NCBI RefSeq assembly: GCF_003590795.1 | Contig: NZ_QYUL01000002.1 | Span: 1 to 64,000, forward strand | Direction of reading: 5' to 3' | Source: Azospirillum cavernae | GTDB taxonomy: Bacteria > Pseudomonadota > Alphaproteobacteria > Azospirillales > Azospirillaceae | DNA: 64,000 bases | In this document: positions 35,962 to 44,713 of the stretch, piece after piece | How positions within the stretch are numbered: the first letter of the stretch is position 1 | How the letters are laid out: the number at the start of each line of letters is the position of its first letter | Program-made: the position numbers and the translations under genes | Notes under the pieces: model-generated | Seen by the model: only the letters and a program-made list of their open reading frames with translations | The model's database searches: none | What the model was told of the DNA's origin: nothing

Positions 35962-36639
35962 CTAGCGTGATTTGCTCATCGGGCAAAAGGACCACTTGCG
36001 GGTCTTCTTGCCGATTGGCGGGGCGACGCCCCGAATGAACAGATCGACCGCCTTGGCGACGAAGAGGTTTCGCTCCTCCGCCGACGGCAAGGGAGCCAAA
36101 CTCACGGCGAGCGCGCAATAGGGGCCGCCCTGCATCGCCACCAGAAACTGCCCCGCCACGAAGGCCGGATCGTCGATGTCGACCAAGCCGCGCTGGGCCA
36201 ACCGCTCGAACAGGGCGACCAGCGCCGCCGTCGCCCGCTCCGGTCCGGCTTTGAAAAACAGGCGGGCGGCTTCGGGCACCCGCAGCGACTCGCCCATCAC
36301 CGATTGGTGGACTCGAATGGCCGGCTCCGACCAGATCAGCTCGACAAAGCGCCCACCCACCTGGATCAGAACGTCGCGCAGCGGCAGGCCGTCGAACGAT
36401 TCCGGCGCGAAGCGCATGCCATGCCGCTCGCACTCGTTGGAGATCGTCGCGGTGTAAAGATCTTCCTTGGAGGGAAAGCGGGTGTAGAGGGTGGTTTTGG
36501 ACACCCGCGCCCGCTGCGCCACCAAATCCATCGTGGCGGCGGCGTACCCCAACTCCAGAAAAACGTCGCGCGCGGCGTCGAGAATCTGCGTGGTCTTCGG
36601 ATCGGCGACGATGGGCGTCGGGGCTGCGCTGGACTGCAC
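35962..36639 (-). CDS. TetR-family repressor of the adjacent RND pump
   Basis: 225 residues with an N-terminal TetR DNA-binding domain (TTQILDAARDVFLELGYAAATMDLVAQRARVSKTTLYTRFPSKEDLY) and a C-terminal AcrR/TetR_C-like ligand domain. The start at 36639 is GTG; no ATG fits. It is divergent from an RND adaptor gene, and the 95-bp intergenic region contains a striking inverted repeat that should hold its operators. The start codon lies inside one arm of that repeat, which supports autorepression. Confidence 0.9.
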   Translation of the reverse strand: MQSSAAPTPIVADPKTTQILDAARDVFLELGYAAATMDLVAQRARVSKTTLYTRFPSKEDLYTATISNECERHGMRFAPESFDGLPLRDVLIQVGGRFVELIWSEPAIRVHQSVMGESLRVPEAARLFFKAGPERATAALVALFERLAQRGLVDIDDPAFVAGQFLVAMQGGPYCALAVSLAPLPSAEERNLFVAKAVDLFIRGVAPPIGKKTRKWSFCPMSKSR

Positions 36640-36720
36640 TGAACTGTACCGTTCACTCTTGACGAGGGGGTGTCTCAGGCGTAGGAGTCTATCAGTACGG
36701 TACAGTCCAGTCTAGTCCAG
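36629..36720. promoter_or_regulatory. Long inverted repeat in the divergent tetR/RND promoter
   Basis: Two 24-bp arms face each other: the minus-strand copy (36652-36629) begins ACGGTACAGTTCAGTGCAG and the plus-strand copy (36697-36720) begins ACGGTACAGTCCAGTCTAG; they match at 21 of 24 positions. Each arm is built of roughly 5-bp units (CAGTN). One arm covers the tetR start codon, the other ends 14 bp before the adaptor start. They are most simply read as twin TetR operators, one per divergent gene. Confidence 0.65.
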
Positions 36721-36734
36721 CGGGAGCAGGTGTG

Positions 36735-37850
36735 ATGACCAGTCGGCGCATGCGGATCATCGGGCGCGGAATGACGGCGGCGGTTGGCGCGCTTTTGCTG
36801 GCCACAAGCTTGAGCGGTTGCAACGAAAGCCAATCGGCCCCCCAACCGGAAACCCAGGCCCGTCCGGTGCGGGTCGCCACAGTGGCCTTGGAACCGGCGA
36901 CCGACAGCGTGCGCTACCCCGCCGTGATCCGCCCGCGCGTCGAGGCCGACGTCGGTTTCCGCGTCAGCGGCAAGGTCATCGCCCGGCTGGTCGAGGTGGG
37001 ATCCCGCGTCGAACCCGGCATGGTTCTGGCCAAGCTCGACCCCACCGATCTTGACTTGCAGATGAAGGCGTCGCAAGCGCAAATGGCCTCGGCCCAGTCC
37101 GACGCCGCCAACGCGCGCGACGATTTCGCGCGTTACGCCACGCTGCGCCAGGGCGAATGGACGACCCGGCAGGAGTATGACCGCCGCAAAACCACGCTGG
37201 ACAAGGCCGAATCCCGCATCCGCGAGGTCGAGGCGCAATTGCGCGTTCTGAACAACGCCTCGCACTACGCCACGCTGGTGGCCGACGCGGTCGGGGTCGT
37301 CACCGCGACGCTGGTGGAGCCGGGCCAAGTGGTGTCCCAGGGCCAGACCGCCTTGCGCATCGCCAAGCTGGGCGAAGTGGAGGCCGTCGCCAACATCCCC
37401 GAACAGCAGCTCGCCACCCTGCCCAAGCGGATCCTGTCGGTTGAACTCTGGTCGCAGCCGGGCAGCGCCATCGCCGGAAGCCTGCGCGAAATTTCGCCGA
37501 CCGCCGACGTCAACACCCGCACCTTCCAGGCCAAAATTGCGCTGGCCGACCCGCCCCCCGGCGTTCAGTTGGGCATGACCGCCACCCTGACCGCCAAGCT
37601 GGATCGCGGCGACCTGATCGCCCGTCTGCCCATCAGCGCCCTGACCCAACGCGACCAAAAGCCCGCCGTCTGGGTGATCGCCGCGCCCGCCGACACGCTG
37701 GAGCTGCGCCCGGTCGCCGTCGCCGCCTACGCCGGGGATTTCGCCATCGTCGCCAGCGGCCTGAAGAACGGCGAGCGCGTCGTGACGGCCGGCGTTCACA
37801 AACTCGACGCCGGACAAAAGGTCCGCGCCTGGACGGAGCCGACGCGATGA
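36735..37850 (+). CDS. RND efflux periplasmic adaptor (membrane fusion) lipoprotein
   Basis: A 371-residue HlyD/AcrA-type adaptor. The N-terminus is a lipoprotein signal with lipobox LSGC (Cys at about 31). Then come the lipoyl/barrel-sandwich halves (VGFRVSGKVIARLVEVGSRVEPGMVLAKLD and ATLVEPGQVVSQGQ), a short coiled-coil hairpin (about 100-170) and beta-barrel domains. The ATG at 36735 has GGAGCAGG upstream; GTG 36732 is adjacent. Its end overlaps the pump gene by 4 bp. No outer-membrane channel gene is present. Confidence 0.93.
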   Translation: MTSRRMRIIGRGMTAAVGALLLATSLSGCNESQSAPQPETQARPVRVATVALEPATDSVRYPAVIRPRVEADVGFRVSGKVIARLVEVGSRVEPGMVLAKLDPTDLDLQMKASQAQMASAQSDAANARDDFARYATLRQGEWTTRQEYDRRKTTLDKAESRIREVEAQLRVLNNASHYATLVADAVGVVTATLVEPGQVVSQGQTALRIAKLGEVEAVANIPEQQLATLPKRILSVELWSQPGSAIAGSLREISPTADVNTRTFQAKIALADPPPGVQLGMTATLTAKLDRGDLIARLPISALTQRDQKPAVWVIAAPADTLELRPVAVAAYAGDFAIVASGLKNGERVVTAGVHKLDAGQKVRAWTEPTR

Positions 37851-40800
37851 ACCACCACCGGGGCAATCTGTCGGCTTGGGCGCTGGCCCACCGCACGCTC
37901 GTGCTGTTCATGATGCTGGCCAGCGTGCTGGCGGGGGCGCTGGCCTACAAGAATCTGGGCCGGGCGGAGGATCCGTCCTTCACCTTCAAGGTGATGATCG
38001 TCCAAACCCAATGGCCGGGCGCCACCGCGCGCGAGGTGGAGCAGTTCGTCACCGACCGCATCGAAAAGAAGCTGGAAGAGGTCCCCTATTACGACCTGAC
38101 GCGCAGCTACTCCAAGCCCGGCGAGTCGGTCATCTTCGTCCAGTTGAAGGACTACACCCCGCCGAAGATGGTGCCCGATCTGTGGTATCAGGTGCGCAAG
38201 AAGATCGGCGACATCCGTTACACCCTGCCCGACGGCGTCCAGGGACCGCTCTTCAACGACGAGTTCGGTGACGTCTATTCCGCCATTTACGCCTTCATGG
38301 GCGATGATTTCACGCCCGCGCAATTGAAGAAAATCGCCGATCAGGCCCGCGTGCGTCTGCTCAAGCTGCCTGGCGTCGAAAAGGTCGAGGCCATCGCTCC
38401 GCAGGAAGAGCGCATCTATGTCGAGATCTCCAGCCAGCGGCTCGCCAGCTTCGGCCTGCCGGTGGATTCGGTGATCCAGGCGCTTCAGCGGGAAAACGCG
38501 GTGGCGGCGGCGGGCGACGTGGACACCGGGTCGCAGCGCGTCTTCGTCCGCGTCGATCTGGGCCTCGACACCGCCGAAGCGGTGCGCGCCATCCCGGTGG
38601 AGATGAACGGGCGGATGCTGACCATCGGCGACGTCGCCGAGGTCAAGCGCGGCTATGTCGAACCGCGCCGCTACACCCTGCGTTACAAGGGCCACGACGC
38701 CATCGGGCTGGGCGTGGTGATGGCCAAGGGCGGCAACGTGCTGCGGCTGGGCGAACAGCTTGACCACGCCATGGAGTCGATCAAGGCCGAACTGCCCGCC
38801 GGGTTGGAGGTGACGCAGATCGCCGACCAGCCGCGCGTCGTCGAACATTCGGTCGGCGAGTTCACGGAATCCCTGGCCGAGGCGCTGGGCATCGTCATTC
38901 TGGTCAGTCTGGTCAGTTTGGGCTGGCGCACCGGCATCGTCGTCGCGCTGGCCGTGCCGCTGGTGCTGGCGATGACCCTGGTCGCCATGCAGATCCTGCA
39001 CATCGACTTGCAGCGCATTTCCCTGGGCGCGCTCATCATCGCGCTGGGGCTGCTGGTGGACGACGCCATCATCGCGGTGGAGATGATGGTGGTGAAGATG
39101 GAGCAGGGGTGGGACCGGCTGAAGGCCGGGGCCTTCGCCTATGAATCCACCGCCTTTCCCATGCTCAGCGGCACCATCGTGACGGCGGCGGGCTTCGTGC
39201 CGGTCGGCTTCGCCGCCTCGGCGGCGGGCGAATACACCAACTCGATCTTTTGGGTGGTCGGGCTGTCGCTGATGCTGTCCTGGATCGTCGCGGTGATCTT
39301 CACCCCCTATCTGGGCTGGCTGCTGCTGCCAAAGCCCAAACACGTCATCGCCGAAGGGCATGAGCTGGAAATCTACGACACGCGCGGCTACCGTATTTTG
39401 CGGAAAATGATCGGCGCCTGCGTGCGGGCGCGCTGGCTGACCATCGGCGTGACGCTGGCGGCCTTCGCCACCGCGCTGGTCGGCTTCGGCCATGTCCAGC
39501 AGCAATTCTTCCCCAGCGCCAGCCGCCCGGAACTGCTGATCGACGTCCGTCTGGCCGAAGGTTCCTCCTTCGAGGCGACCTTGGCGGAGGTGCGCAAGCT
39601 GGAAGCCGTGCTGGCCAAGGATCCCGACGTCGATTATTGGGTCGCCTACACCGGCGGCGGCTCCCCCCGCTTCTACCTGCCGCTCGACCAGCAATTGCAG
39701 ACCGCCAACTTCGCCCAGTTCATGGTGATGACCAAGGGGCTGAAGGAGCGCGAGGTCTTCATGAACCGGCTGGAGCCGACGCTGGAGGCCGATTACCCCG
39801 CCGCCCGCGTCCGCATCAGCCGCTTGGAAAACGGCCCCCCCGTCGGCTATCCGGTGCAGTTCCGCGTCACCGGCGACGATCCGGCTGTCATCCGCAAGAT
39901 CGCCTATCAGGTGCGCGACACCATGCGCGCCCACCCGCACACCGCCAACGTCCATTTGGATTGGGACGAGCTGTCCAAGCGCGTCCGGCTGGAGGTGGAC
40001 ACCGCGAAGGCCCGCGCGCTGGGCGTGACCAAGCAGGATCTGTCCAACGCCCTGCAACTGCTGCTGAACGGCATGACCGTCACCCAGTACCGCGAGGGGA
40101 CTGAGTTGATCGGCGTCATGCTGCGCACCACGCCGGAGGAGCGGGTCGATCTGTCCCGCCTGGGCGAGTTGAACGTCCGCACCAGCCGCAACACCGCCGT
40201 GCCGCTCAGCCAGATCGCCAGCGTGCGTTATGAGCTGGAAGAGCCGGTGCTGTGGCGGCGCTCCCGCGAAACGACGATGACGATCAAGGGCGACGTCACC
40301 GGCGGCCTGCAAGCCCCGGTGGTCAGCACCCAGTTGAACGCCGAGTTGAACGCTCTGCGCGCCACCCTGCCCGACGGCTACGCCATCGCCATGGGCGGCG
40401 CCATCGAGGAAAGCGCCAAGGGCCAGGATTCGATCAACGCGATGATGCCGCTGATGCTGCTCATCATGGTGACAACCCTGATGCTGCAATTGCAAAGCTT
40501 CTCGCGCGTCTTCCTGGTGCTGTTGACCGCGCCGTTGGGGTTGATCGGGGTGACGGCGTCGCTGCTGCTGTTCAACCTGCCCTTCGGCTTCGTCGCCATG
40601 CTGGGCGTCATCGCGCTGGCGGGCATCATCATGCGCAACTCGGTCATTCTGGTCGATCAGATCGAGCAGGACATCCGCAGCGGCAAATCCCGGTGGGACA
40701 GCATCATCGAGGCGACCGTCCGTCGCTCCCGCCCCATCGTGCTGACCGCCGCCGCCGCCATCCTGGCGATGATCCCACTGACCCAAAGCGTCTTCTGGGG

Positions 40801-40972
40801 GCCGATGGCCGTCGCCATCATGGGCGGTCTGGCGGGCGCCACCGTGCTGACCATCTTCTTCCTGCCCGCGCTCTACGCCGCGTGGTTCCGCGTGCCGCGC
40901 GCCGAACGGGAAACGGCGGAGGAGGAGCAAACCATGGGCGGCGCGGTGCCGAACGGGGCGATGGGGGATTGA
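37847..40972 (+). CDS. RND efflux transporter permease (AcrB/HAE1-like), first system
   Basis: A 1041-residue inner-membrane proton-driven pump with twelve helices and two large periplasmic loops. The proton-relay Asp pair is present in GLLVDDAIIAVEMM and the second half has the GIIMRNSVILVDQIEQD segment. The divergent porter sequence (EDPSFTFKVMIVQTQWPGATAREVEQFV) belongs to a branch distinct from the second pump at 46694. It probably exports hydrophobic or toxic compounds under control of the divergent TetR; the substrate is unknown. Confidence 0.94.
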   Translation: MNHHRGNLSAWALAHRTLVLFMMLASVLAGALAYKNLGRAEDPSFTFKVMIVQTQWPGATAREVEQFVTDRIEKKLEEVPYYDLTRSYSKPGESVIFVQLKDYTPPKMVPDLWYQVRKKIGDIRYTLPDGVQGPLFNDEFGDVYSAIYAFMGDDFTPAQLKKIADQARVRLLKLPGVEKVEAIAPQEERIYVEISSQRLASFGLPVDSVIQALQRENAVAAAGDVDTGSQRVFVRVDLGLDTAEAVRAIPVEMNGRMLTIGDVAEVKRGYVEPRRYTLRYKGHDAIGLGVVMAKGGNVLRLGEQLDHAMESIKAELPAGLEVTQIADQPRVVEHSVGEFTESLAEALGIVILVSLVSLGWRTGIVVALAVPLVLAMTLVAMQILHIDLQRISLGALIIALGLLVDDAIIAVEMMVVKMEQGWDRLKAGAFAYESTAFPMLSGTIVTAAGFVPVGFAASAAGEYTNSIFWVVGLSLMLSWIVAVIFTPYLGWLLLPKPKHVIAEGHELEIYDTRGYRILRKMIGACVRARWLTIGVTLAAFATALVGFGHVQQQFFPSASRPELLIDVRLAEGSSFEATLAEVRKLEAVLAKDPDVDYWVAYTGGGSPRFYLPLDQQLQTANFAQFMVMTKGLKEREVFMNRLEPTLEADYPAARVRISRLENGPPVGYPVQFRVTGDDPAVIRKIAYQVRDTMRAHPHTANVHLDWDELSKRVRLEVDTAKARALGVTKQDLSNALQLLLNGMTVTQYREGTELIGVMLRTTPEERVDLSRLGELNVRTSRNTAVPLSQIASVRYELEEPVLWRRSRETTMTIKGDVTGGLQAPVVSTQLNAELNALRATLPDGYAIAMGGAIEESAKGQDSINAMMPLMLLIMVTTLMLQLQSFSRVFLVLLTAPLGLIGVTASLLLFNLPFGFVAMLGVIALAGIIMRNSVILVDQIEQDIRSGKSRWDSIIEATVRRSRPIVLTAAAAILAMIPLTQSVFWGPMAVAIMGGLAGATVLTIFFLPALYAAWFRVPRAERETAEEEQTMGGAVPNGAMGD

Positions 40973-40990
40973 CCGGAAACCTTGCGTCGA

Positions 40991-41019
40991 GGCCCTGACG
41001 GGCGCTTCCCGTCGGGGCC
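40991..41019. terminator. Stem-loop between convergent RND and mntP genes
   Basis: GGCCCTGACGGG and CCCGTCGGGGCC form a 12-bp stem with one G-T wobble and a 5-nt loop, 18 bp after the RND stop codon and between convergent genes. It could act as a bidirectional terminator, but no T-tract follows. Confidence 0.5.
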
Positions 41020-41024
41020 AGACG

Positions 41025-41061
41025 CTTCAGGTCCCACTTGCTTCAGGTCCCACTTGCTTCA
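41025..41061. repeat. 16-bp tandem repeat (two full copies plus a fragment)
   Basis: CTTCAGGTCCCACTTG occurs twice without interruption (41025-41040, 41041-41056), then CTTCA starts a third copy that merges with the mntP stop codon. It is probably a recent slippage duplication next to the stem-loop and lies outside both coding regions except at its last bases. Confidence 0.8.
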
Positions 41062-41634
41062 AATCATGGTGTGGTCGAACAGGATCTTGGCGCCGATGGC
41101 GATCAGCGTCAGACCGCCCGCCAGTTCCGCCCAACGGCCCATCCGATTGCCCGCCGCCCGACCGATCAGCACGCCGCCAAAAGCGACGGCGAAGGTGACG
41201 GCGCCGATCAGCAAGGAGGTTGTGACCATATCGACATCGACCAGCGCCAGCCCCGCGCCGACCGCCGCCGCGTCGATGCTGGTGGCGACCGCCGTGGTCA
41301 TCAACGCCAGCCATTCGGCGCGCGCGCTGCGGACGGGCGGGCCGCAATCCTCGGCCTCGTCGTCGCCGCCAAAGGCGTTGCGAATCATCGCCCCGCCCAC
41401 CGCCAGCAGCAGGGCGAAGGCGATCCAGTGATCGACCGCCTCGACCAGATTGGCGAAGGCGATGCCAACCGACCAGCCGAACAGCGGCATGGCGAATTGG
41501 CAGACTCCAAAGGCCACGCCGACCTTCACCGCTTCGGGCAGACCGGGACGGCGCAGGCAGGCCCCGCGCCCAAGGGCGGCGGCGAAGGAATCCATCGACA
41601 GGCTGAAGGCGAGCGCTAGGGAGGTGCCAATCAC
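41059..41634 (-). CDS. mntP: Manganese efflux pump MntP
   Basis: A 191-residue inner-membrane Mn2+ exporter with six predicted helices in two repeats. The conserved metal-site motifs are SMDSFAAALG (Asp15) and ATSIDAAAVG (Asp121). The start is GTG at 41634, in the position expected from E. coli MntP, with a GAGGAT site. Its 250-bp leader carries a yybP-ykoY-type manganese riboswitch, the usual control for this gene. Confidence 0.95.
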   Translation of the reverse strand: MIGTSLALAFSLSMDSFAAALGRGACLRRPGLPEAVKVGVAFGVCQFAMPLFGWSVGIAFANLVEAVDHWIAFALLLAVGGAMIRNAFGGDDEAEDCGPPVRSARAEWLALMTTAVATSIDAAAVGAGLALVDVDMVTTSLLIGAVTFAVAFGGVLIGRAAGNRMGRWAELAGGLTLIAIGAKILFDHTMI

Positions 41635-41689
41635 AAGAGAATCCTCGGCCAGTCGAATCGCAGTGGATTCAGACGGACTCCGGCTGGCC

Positions 41690-41840
41690 TTGCGGAGCGG
41701 TCTGAACCACTGGTCTCGCCTGGTCGGCCCCGCAGGGCCACTGTGCGCGCCATGGCGGTTGCGGCGGATGCCGAACCGGCCAAGTCTGTTGACGCGAACC
41801 CCTCACCGTTGCCGGAGGGTGGCTACTCCCCAATGACGGG
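41690..41840 (-). ncRNA. yybP-ykoY manganese riboswitch upstream of mntP
   Basis: On the minus strand the leader contains the conserved blocks of this Mn2+ sensor in order: GGGGAGTAGCC (from 41831), a CC-rich stem, GTCAACAGACTTGG, and then CAGGCGAGACC near 41712-41722. The gene it precedes is mntP, the commonest target of the class. High Mn2+ would be expected to open expression. Exact boundaries and the expression platform are estimates; about 55-80 nt remain to the start codon. Confidence 0.82.
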
Positions 41841-41886
41841 GGAAGTCCTACAGAGAATGGGGGGATTGGTCAACCCTTTTGACCGA

Positions 41887-43242
41887 TCACTCCGCCGTCG
41901 GCGCCGCGCGGTCGTAAGCCTTTTCGCCGCGCAGATAGGTGTGGGTGACGGCCCGGTCGTCGCCCAAAATCATCAGGACGAACAGTTCCTCCTCCAGATC
42001 GCCGTCGATGGCGTTCATGCGATGTCGCATAGCGGGCGTCGCCCGCGCGTCGAGCACGACCAGATCGGCCCAGCGCCCCGGCTCCAGCGTCCCGATCTCG
42101 TCCGCCATGCCCAGCGCCGCCGCGTTGCCGCGCGTCATCAGATCGAAGGCGGCGAGCGCCGACAGATTTTGCCCGCGCATCTGCAAGACCTTGTAGGCCT
42201 CCCCCGCCGTGCGCAGCATGGAATAGCTGGTGCCGCCGCCAACGTCGGTGGCCAGAGACTGCCGCACCGGGCGATCCGCCCGCGACAGCGCCGCCCGGTC
42301 GAACAGCCCGCTGCCGATGAACAGGTTCGAGGTTGGGCAGAAAACGGCGACCGACCCGCTGTCGGACAAGCGGCGCATCTCCTCCTCCGACAGATGGATG
42401 CAATGGCCGAACAGCGAGGTCGGGCCAAGCAAGCCGAAACGATCATACACGTCGGTGTAGTCGCGCGCGGTCGGGAACAGGCGGCGAACCGTGGCGATCT
42501 CGTCGAGGTTTTCCGACAGATGGGTTTGCATGTGGACGCCGGGATGCTCGCGCAACAGCGCGCCCGCCGCCTCCAACTGCGCCTCGGTCGAGGTGATGGC
42601 GAAGCGCGGCGTCACCGCGTAGCGTTGGCGGCCCCGCCGGTGCCAGCGTTCGATCAGCGCCTTGCTGTCGGCGTAGCCGCTTTCCGCGCTGTCGGTCAGG
42701 GCGGCGGGGGCGTGGCGGTCCATCATCACTTTGCCGGCGATCAGACCGGCGCCGCGTCGCTCGGCCTCGGCGAACAGGGCGTCCACCGATTGCGGATGGA
42801 CTGAGCCGTAGGCCGCCGCCGTGGTCGTGCCGTTGCGCAGCAGCTCGTCCAGAAAGAAACGCGCTCCGGCGGCGGCGTGAGCCGGGTCGGCGTATTTCTG
42901 CTCCTCGATGAAGGTGTATTTTTCCAGCCAATCCAGCAGTTGCGCGCCGTAGGAGGCGATGACCTGGGTTTGCGGAAAATGGATGTGGGTGTCGATGAAG
43001 CCGGGCAGAATCAGGCCGTCGGGGTGATGATCGACCGCCACCCCCGCCGGGATCTGGTCTTTCAAATCGGCGTAGGTCCCGACGGCTTGGATGCGGCCAT
43101 CGGCGATCAGCAACAGCCCGTCGGGGATGCAAACATGACTGTCGGCGTCTCCCGGCCCGGTCGGCGCGCGCCGGAAGCTGAGCAAACGCCCGCGCAAAGC
43201 GGTGAAACGGGGCGGGGCGGGCGAAAGGTCGGTGGCGTTCAC
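41887..43242 (-). CDS. guaD: Guanine deaminase
   Basis: A 451-residue amidohydrolase converting guanine to xanthine plus ammonia. The zinc-binding GFIDTHIHFPQ (His86, His88), the HMQTHLSENLDEI, FGHCIHLSEEEM and LATDVGGGTSYSML blocks identify guanine deaminase specifically. It is 19 bp downstream of the urate hydroxylase gene on the same strand, so both belong to purine catabolism. Released ammonia matches the nitrogen-scavenging theme elsewhere in the window. Confidence 0.94.
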   Translation of the reverse strand: MNATDLSPAPPRFTALRGRLLSFRRAPTGPGDADSHVCIPDGLLLIADGRIQAVGTYADLKDQIPAGVAVDHHPDGLILPGFIDTHIHFPQTQVIASYGAQLLDWLEKYTFIEEQKYADPAHAAAGARFFLDELLRNGTTTAAAYGSVHPQSVDALFAEAERRGAGLIAGKVMMDRHAPAALTDSAESGYADSKALIERWHRRGRQRYAVTPRFAITSTEAQLEAAGALLREHPGVHMQTHLSENLDEIATVRRLFPTARDYTDVYDRFGLLGPTSLFGHCIHLSEEEMRRLSDSGSVAVFCPTSNLFIGSGLFDRAALSRADRPVRQSLATDVGGGTSYSMLRTAGEAYKVLQMRGQNLSALAAFDLMTRGNAAALGMADEIGTLEPGRWADLVVLDARATPAMRHRMNAIDGDLEEELFVLMILGDDRAVTHTYLRGEKAYDRAAPTAE

Positions 43243-43261
43243 GGCGAAAATCCCAAAGCGA

Positions 43262-44449
43262 TCAGCGGGCGGCGTCGCCCGACCACGCGGCCAGAACGGC
43301 GCGCTCGTCGGGGGTGATGCCGGTGACGTTGGCGGGGGGCATGGCGCGGCTCAAACCTGCCTGGACGCGGATTTGCTCGGCGTGGCGGCGGATCGCGGCG
43401 GGGGTGTCGAGAACCACCCCGCGCGGCGGCGCGGCGATGCCATCCCACACCGGGGTTTCAGCGTGGCACATGCTGCACCGGGACAGCACAATCTCTTCAA
43501 CCTGCGCGGTGGTCACGGGCAACGCGCCGACCTTGACCGATTTTTCCGGGCCGAAGCCGCTGAGCCAGACGGCGATCAACATCCCGGCGACGGCGACGCC
43601 CCAGGTCCACCAGGGCGATGGTTTCCCCGCGTGCTGGCTGTTGAAGAAATGGCGAATCGCCGCGCCGACCACCAGCACCAGGGCGACGATCACCCAATTG
43701 TACCGGGTGGACGTCACCAGCGGGTAATGGTTGGAAATCATCAGGAAGATGACCGGCAGCGTCAGGTAATTGTTGTGCAGCGAGCGCTGCTTGGCCTGTT
43801 TGCCCAGCGCCGGATCCGCCGCCTCGCCGCGCAGCAGGGCCGCGACCGTCTTGCGCTGGTTGGGGATGATGAGCATGAAGACGTTCGCCGCCATCATGGT
43901 CCCCATCAGCGCGCCCATTTGCAGCATCGCCCCGCGCCCGCTGAACACCCGCGTCATCGCCCAGGCCGTCGCCACCAGCAGAACGAAGCCCGTCGCGGCG
44001 AGCGCCACGTCGTTGCGGCCCAACGGCGATTTGCACAGGCCGTCATACCCCTTCCACCCCAGAAGGAGCAGCGCGACGCTGAGGCCCACCGCCTGCCAAG
44101 GGGCGAGCGTCACCACGTCCTGGTCGATCAGGAACAGGTCGGCCCCCCGGTAATAGAGCACGACCATCAAAAAGAAGCCGCTCATCCAGGTGGCGTAAGA
44201 TTCCCATTTGAACCAGGTCAAATCGTCGGGCATGTGCGGCGGCACGACCATGTATTTGGTCATGTGGTAAAAGCCGCCGCCATGGATTTGCCAGGCGTCC
44301 CCCGCCGTGCCGGGCGGCGCGCCCTCCCGCCGCTTCAGCGAGGCGTCGAGGTGGATGAAGTAAAAAGACGATCCGATCCAGGCCACGGCGGTGATGACGT
44401 GCAGCCACCGCGCCACAGTGTTGATCCACTCCCACAGGATGGGTTCCAT
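43262..44449 (-). CDS. puuD: Membrane urate hydroxylase with cytochrome c domain
   Basis: A 395-residue PuuD protein that oxidises urate to 5-hydroxyisourate using a respiratory cytochrome rather than O2-dependent uricase. The membrane part has about eight helices (WINTVARWLHVITAVAWIGSSFYFI at the N-terminus) and the C-terminus carries a heme-binding CSMCH (325-329) with a downstream Met ligand candidate. AAGGGGAG precedes the ATG at 44449; a longer frame upstream lacks similarity. It is co-transcribed with guaD. The rest of the pathway (hydroxyisourate hydrolase, OHCU decarboxylase) is not in the window. Confidence 0.93.
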   Translation of the reverse strand: MEPILWEWINTVARWLHVITAVAWIGSSFYFIHLDASLKRREGAPPGTAGDAWQIHGGGFYHMTKYMVVPPHMPDDLTWFKWESYATWMSGFFLMVVLYYRGADLFLIDQDVVTLAPWQAVGLSVALLLLGWKGYDGLCKSPLGRNDVALAATGFVLLVATAWAMTRVFSGRGAMLQMGALMGTMMAANVFMLIIPNQRKTVAALLRGEAADPALGKQAKQRSLHNNYLTLPVIFLMISNHYPLVTSTRYNWVIVALVLVVGAAIRHFFNSQHAGKPSPWWTWGVAVAGMLIAVWLSGFGPEKSVKVGALPVTTAQVEEIVLSRCSMCHAETPVWDGIAAPPRGVVLDTPAAIRRHAEQIRVQAGLSRAMPPANVTGITPDERAVLAAWSGDAAR

Positions 44450-44663
44450 CGCGCGCGCTCCCCTTGTCGGATCGGATTGGCGAGTCTTCCTGTCCGCAGA
44501 GTACGGGCTTTTCCGCCCCATGGGAAACCGGGCCTGCGTTTCCAACAGCTTCAAAGAATGACGAAGAATGGCGCGCAGGATCCTCGCCGCCGCTCCGTCG
44601 AACCAACCGACCGCGAAAAGACCCTGGACAGCGCTTGGTTGCTGCGGTAAACGTCTTTTTGAT

Positions 44664-44683
44664 AAGTGAGTGAGTGCTCACTT
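44664..44683. promoter_or_regulatory. TetR-type operator upstream of the second TetR/RND operon
   Basis: AAGTGAG-N6-CTCACTT, including the perfect palindrome AGTGAG-TG-CTCACT (44669-44682), lies 30-50 bp before the tetR start. GTGAGTGNNCTCAC-like palindromes are typical of AcrR/TtgR-family operators. Its place suggests autorepression of the tetR-adaptor-pump operon. Confidence 0.65.
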
Positions 44684-44713
44684 GAATGAAAATTCTTGAA
44701 CTGTGACTCATCC

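Noticed and set aside
37796..40930. 1044-codon minus-strand frame
   Set aside because: Mirror frame of the first RND pump; translation is Gln/His/Asp/Gly-rich nonsense while the plus strand is a clear twelve-helix pump.
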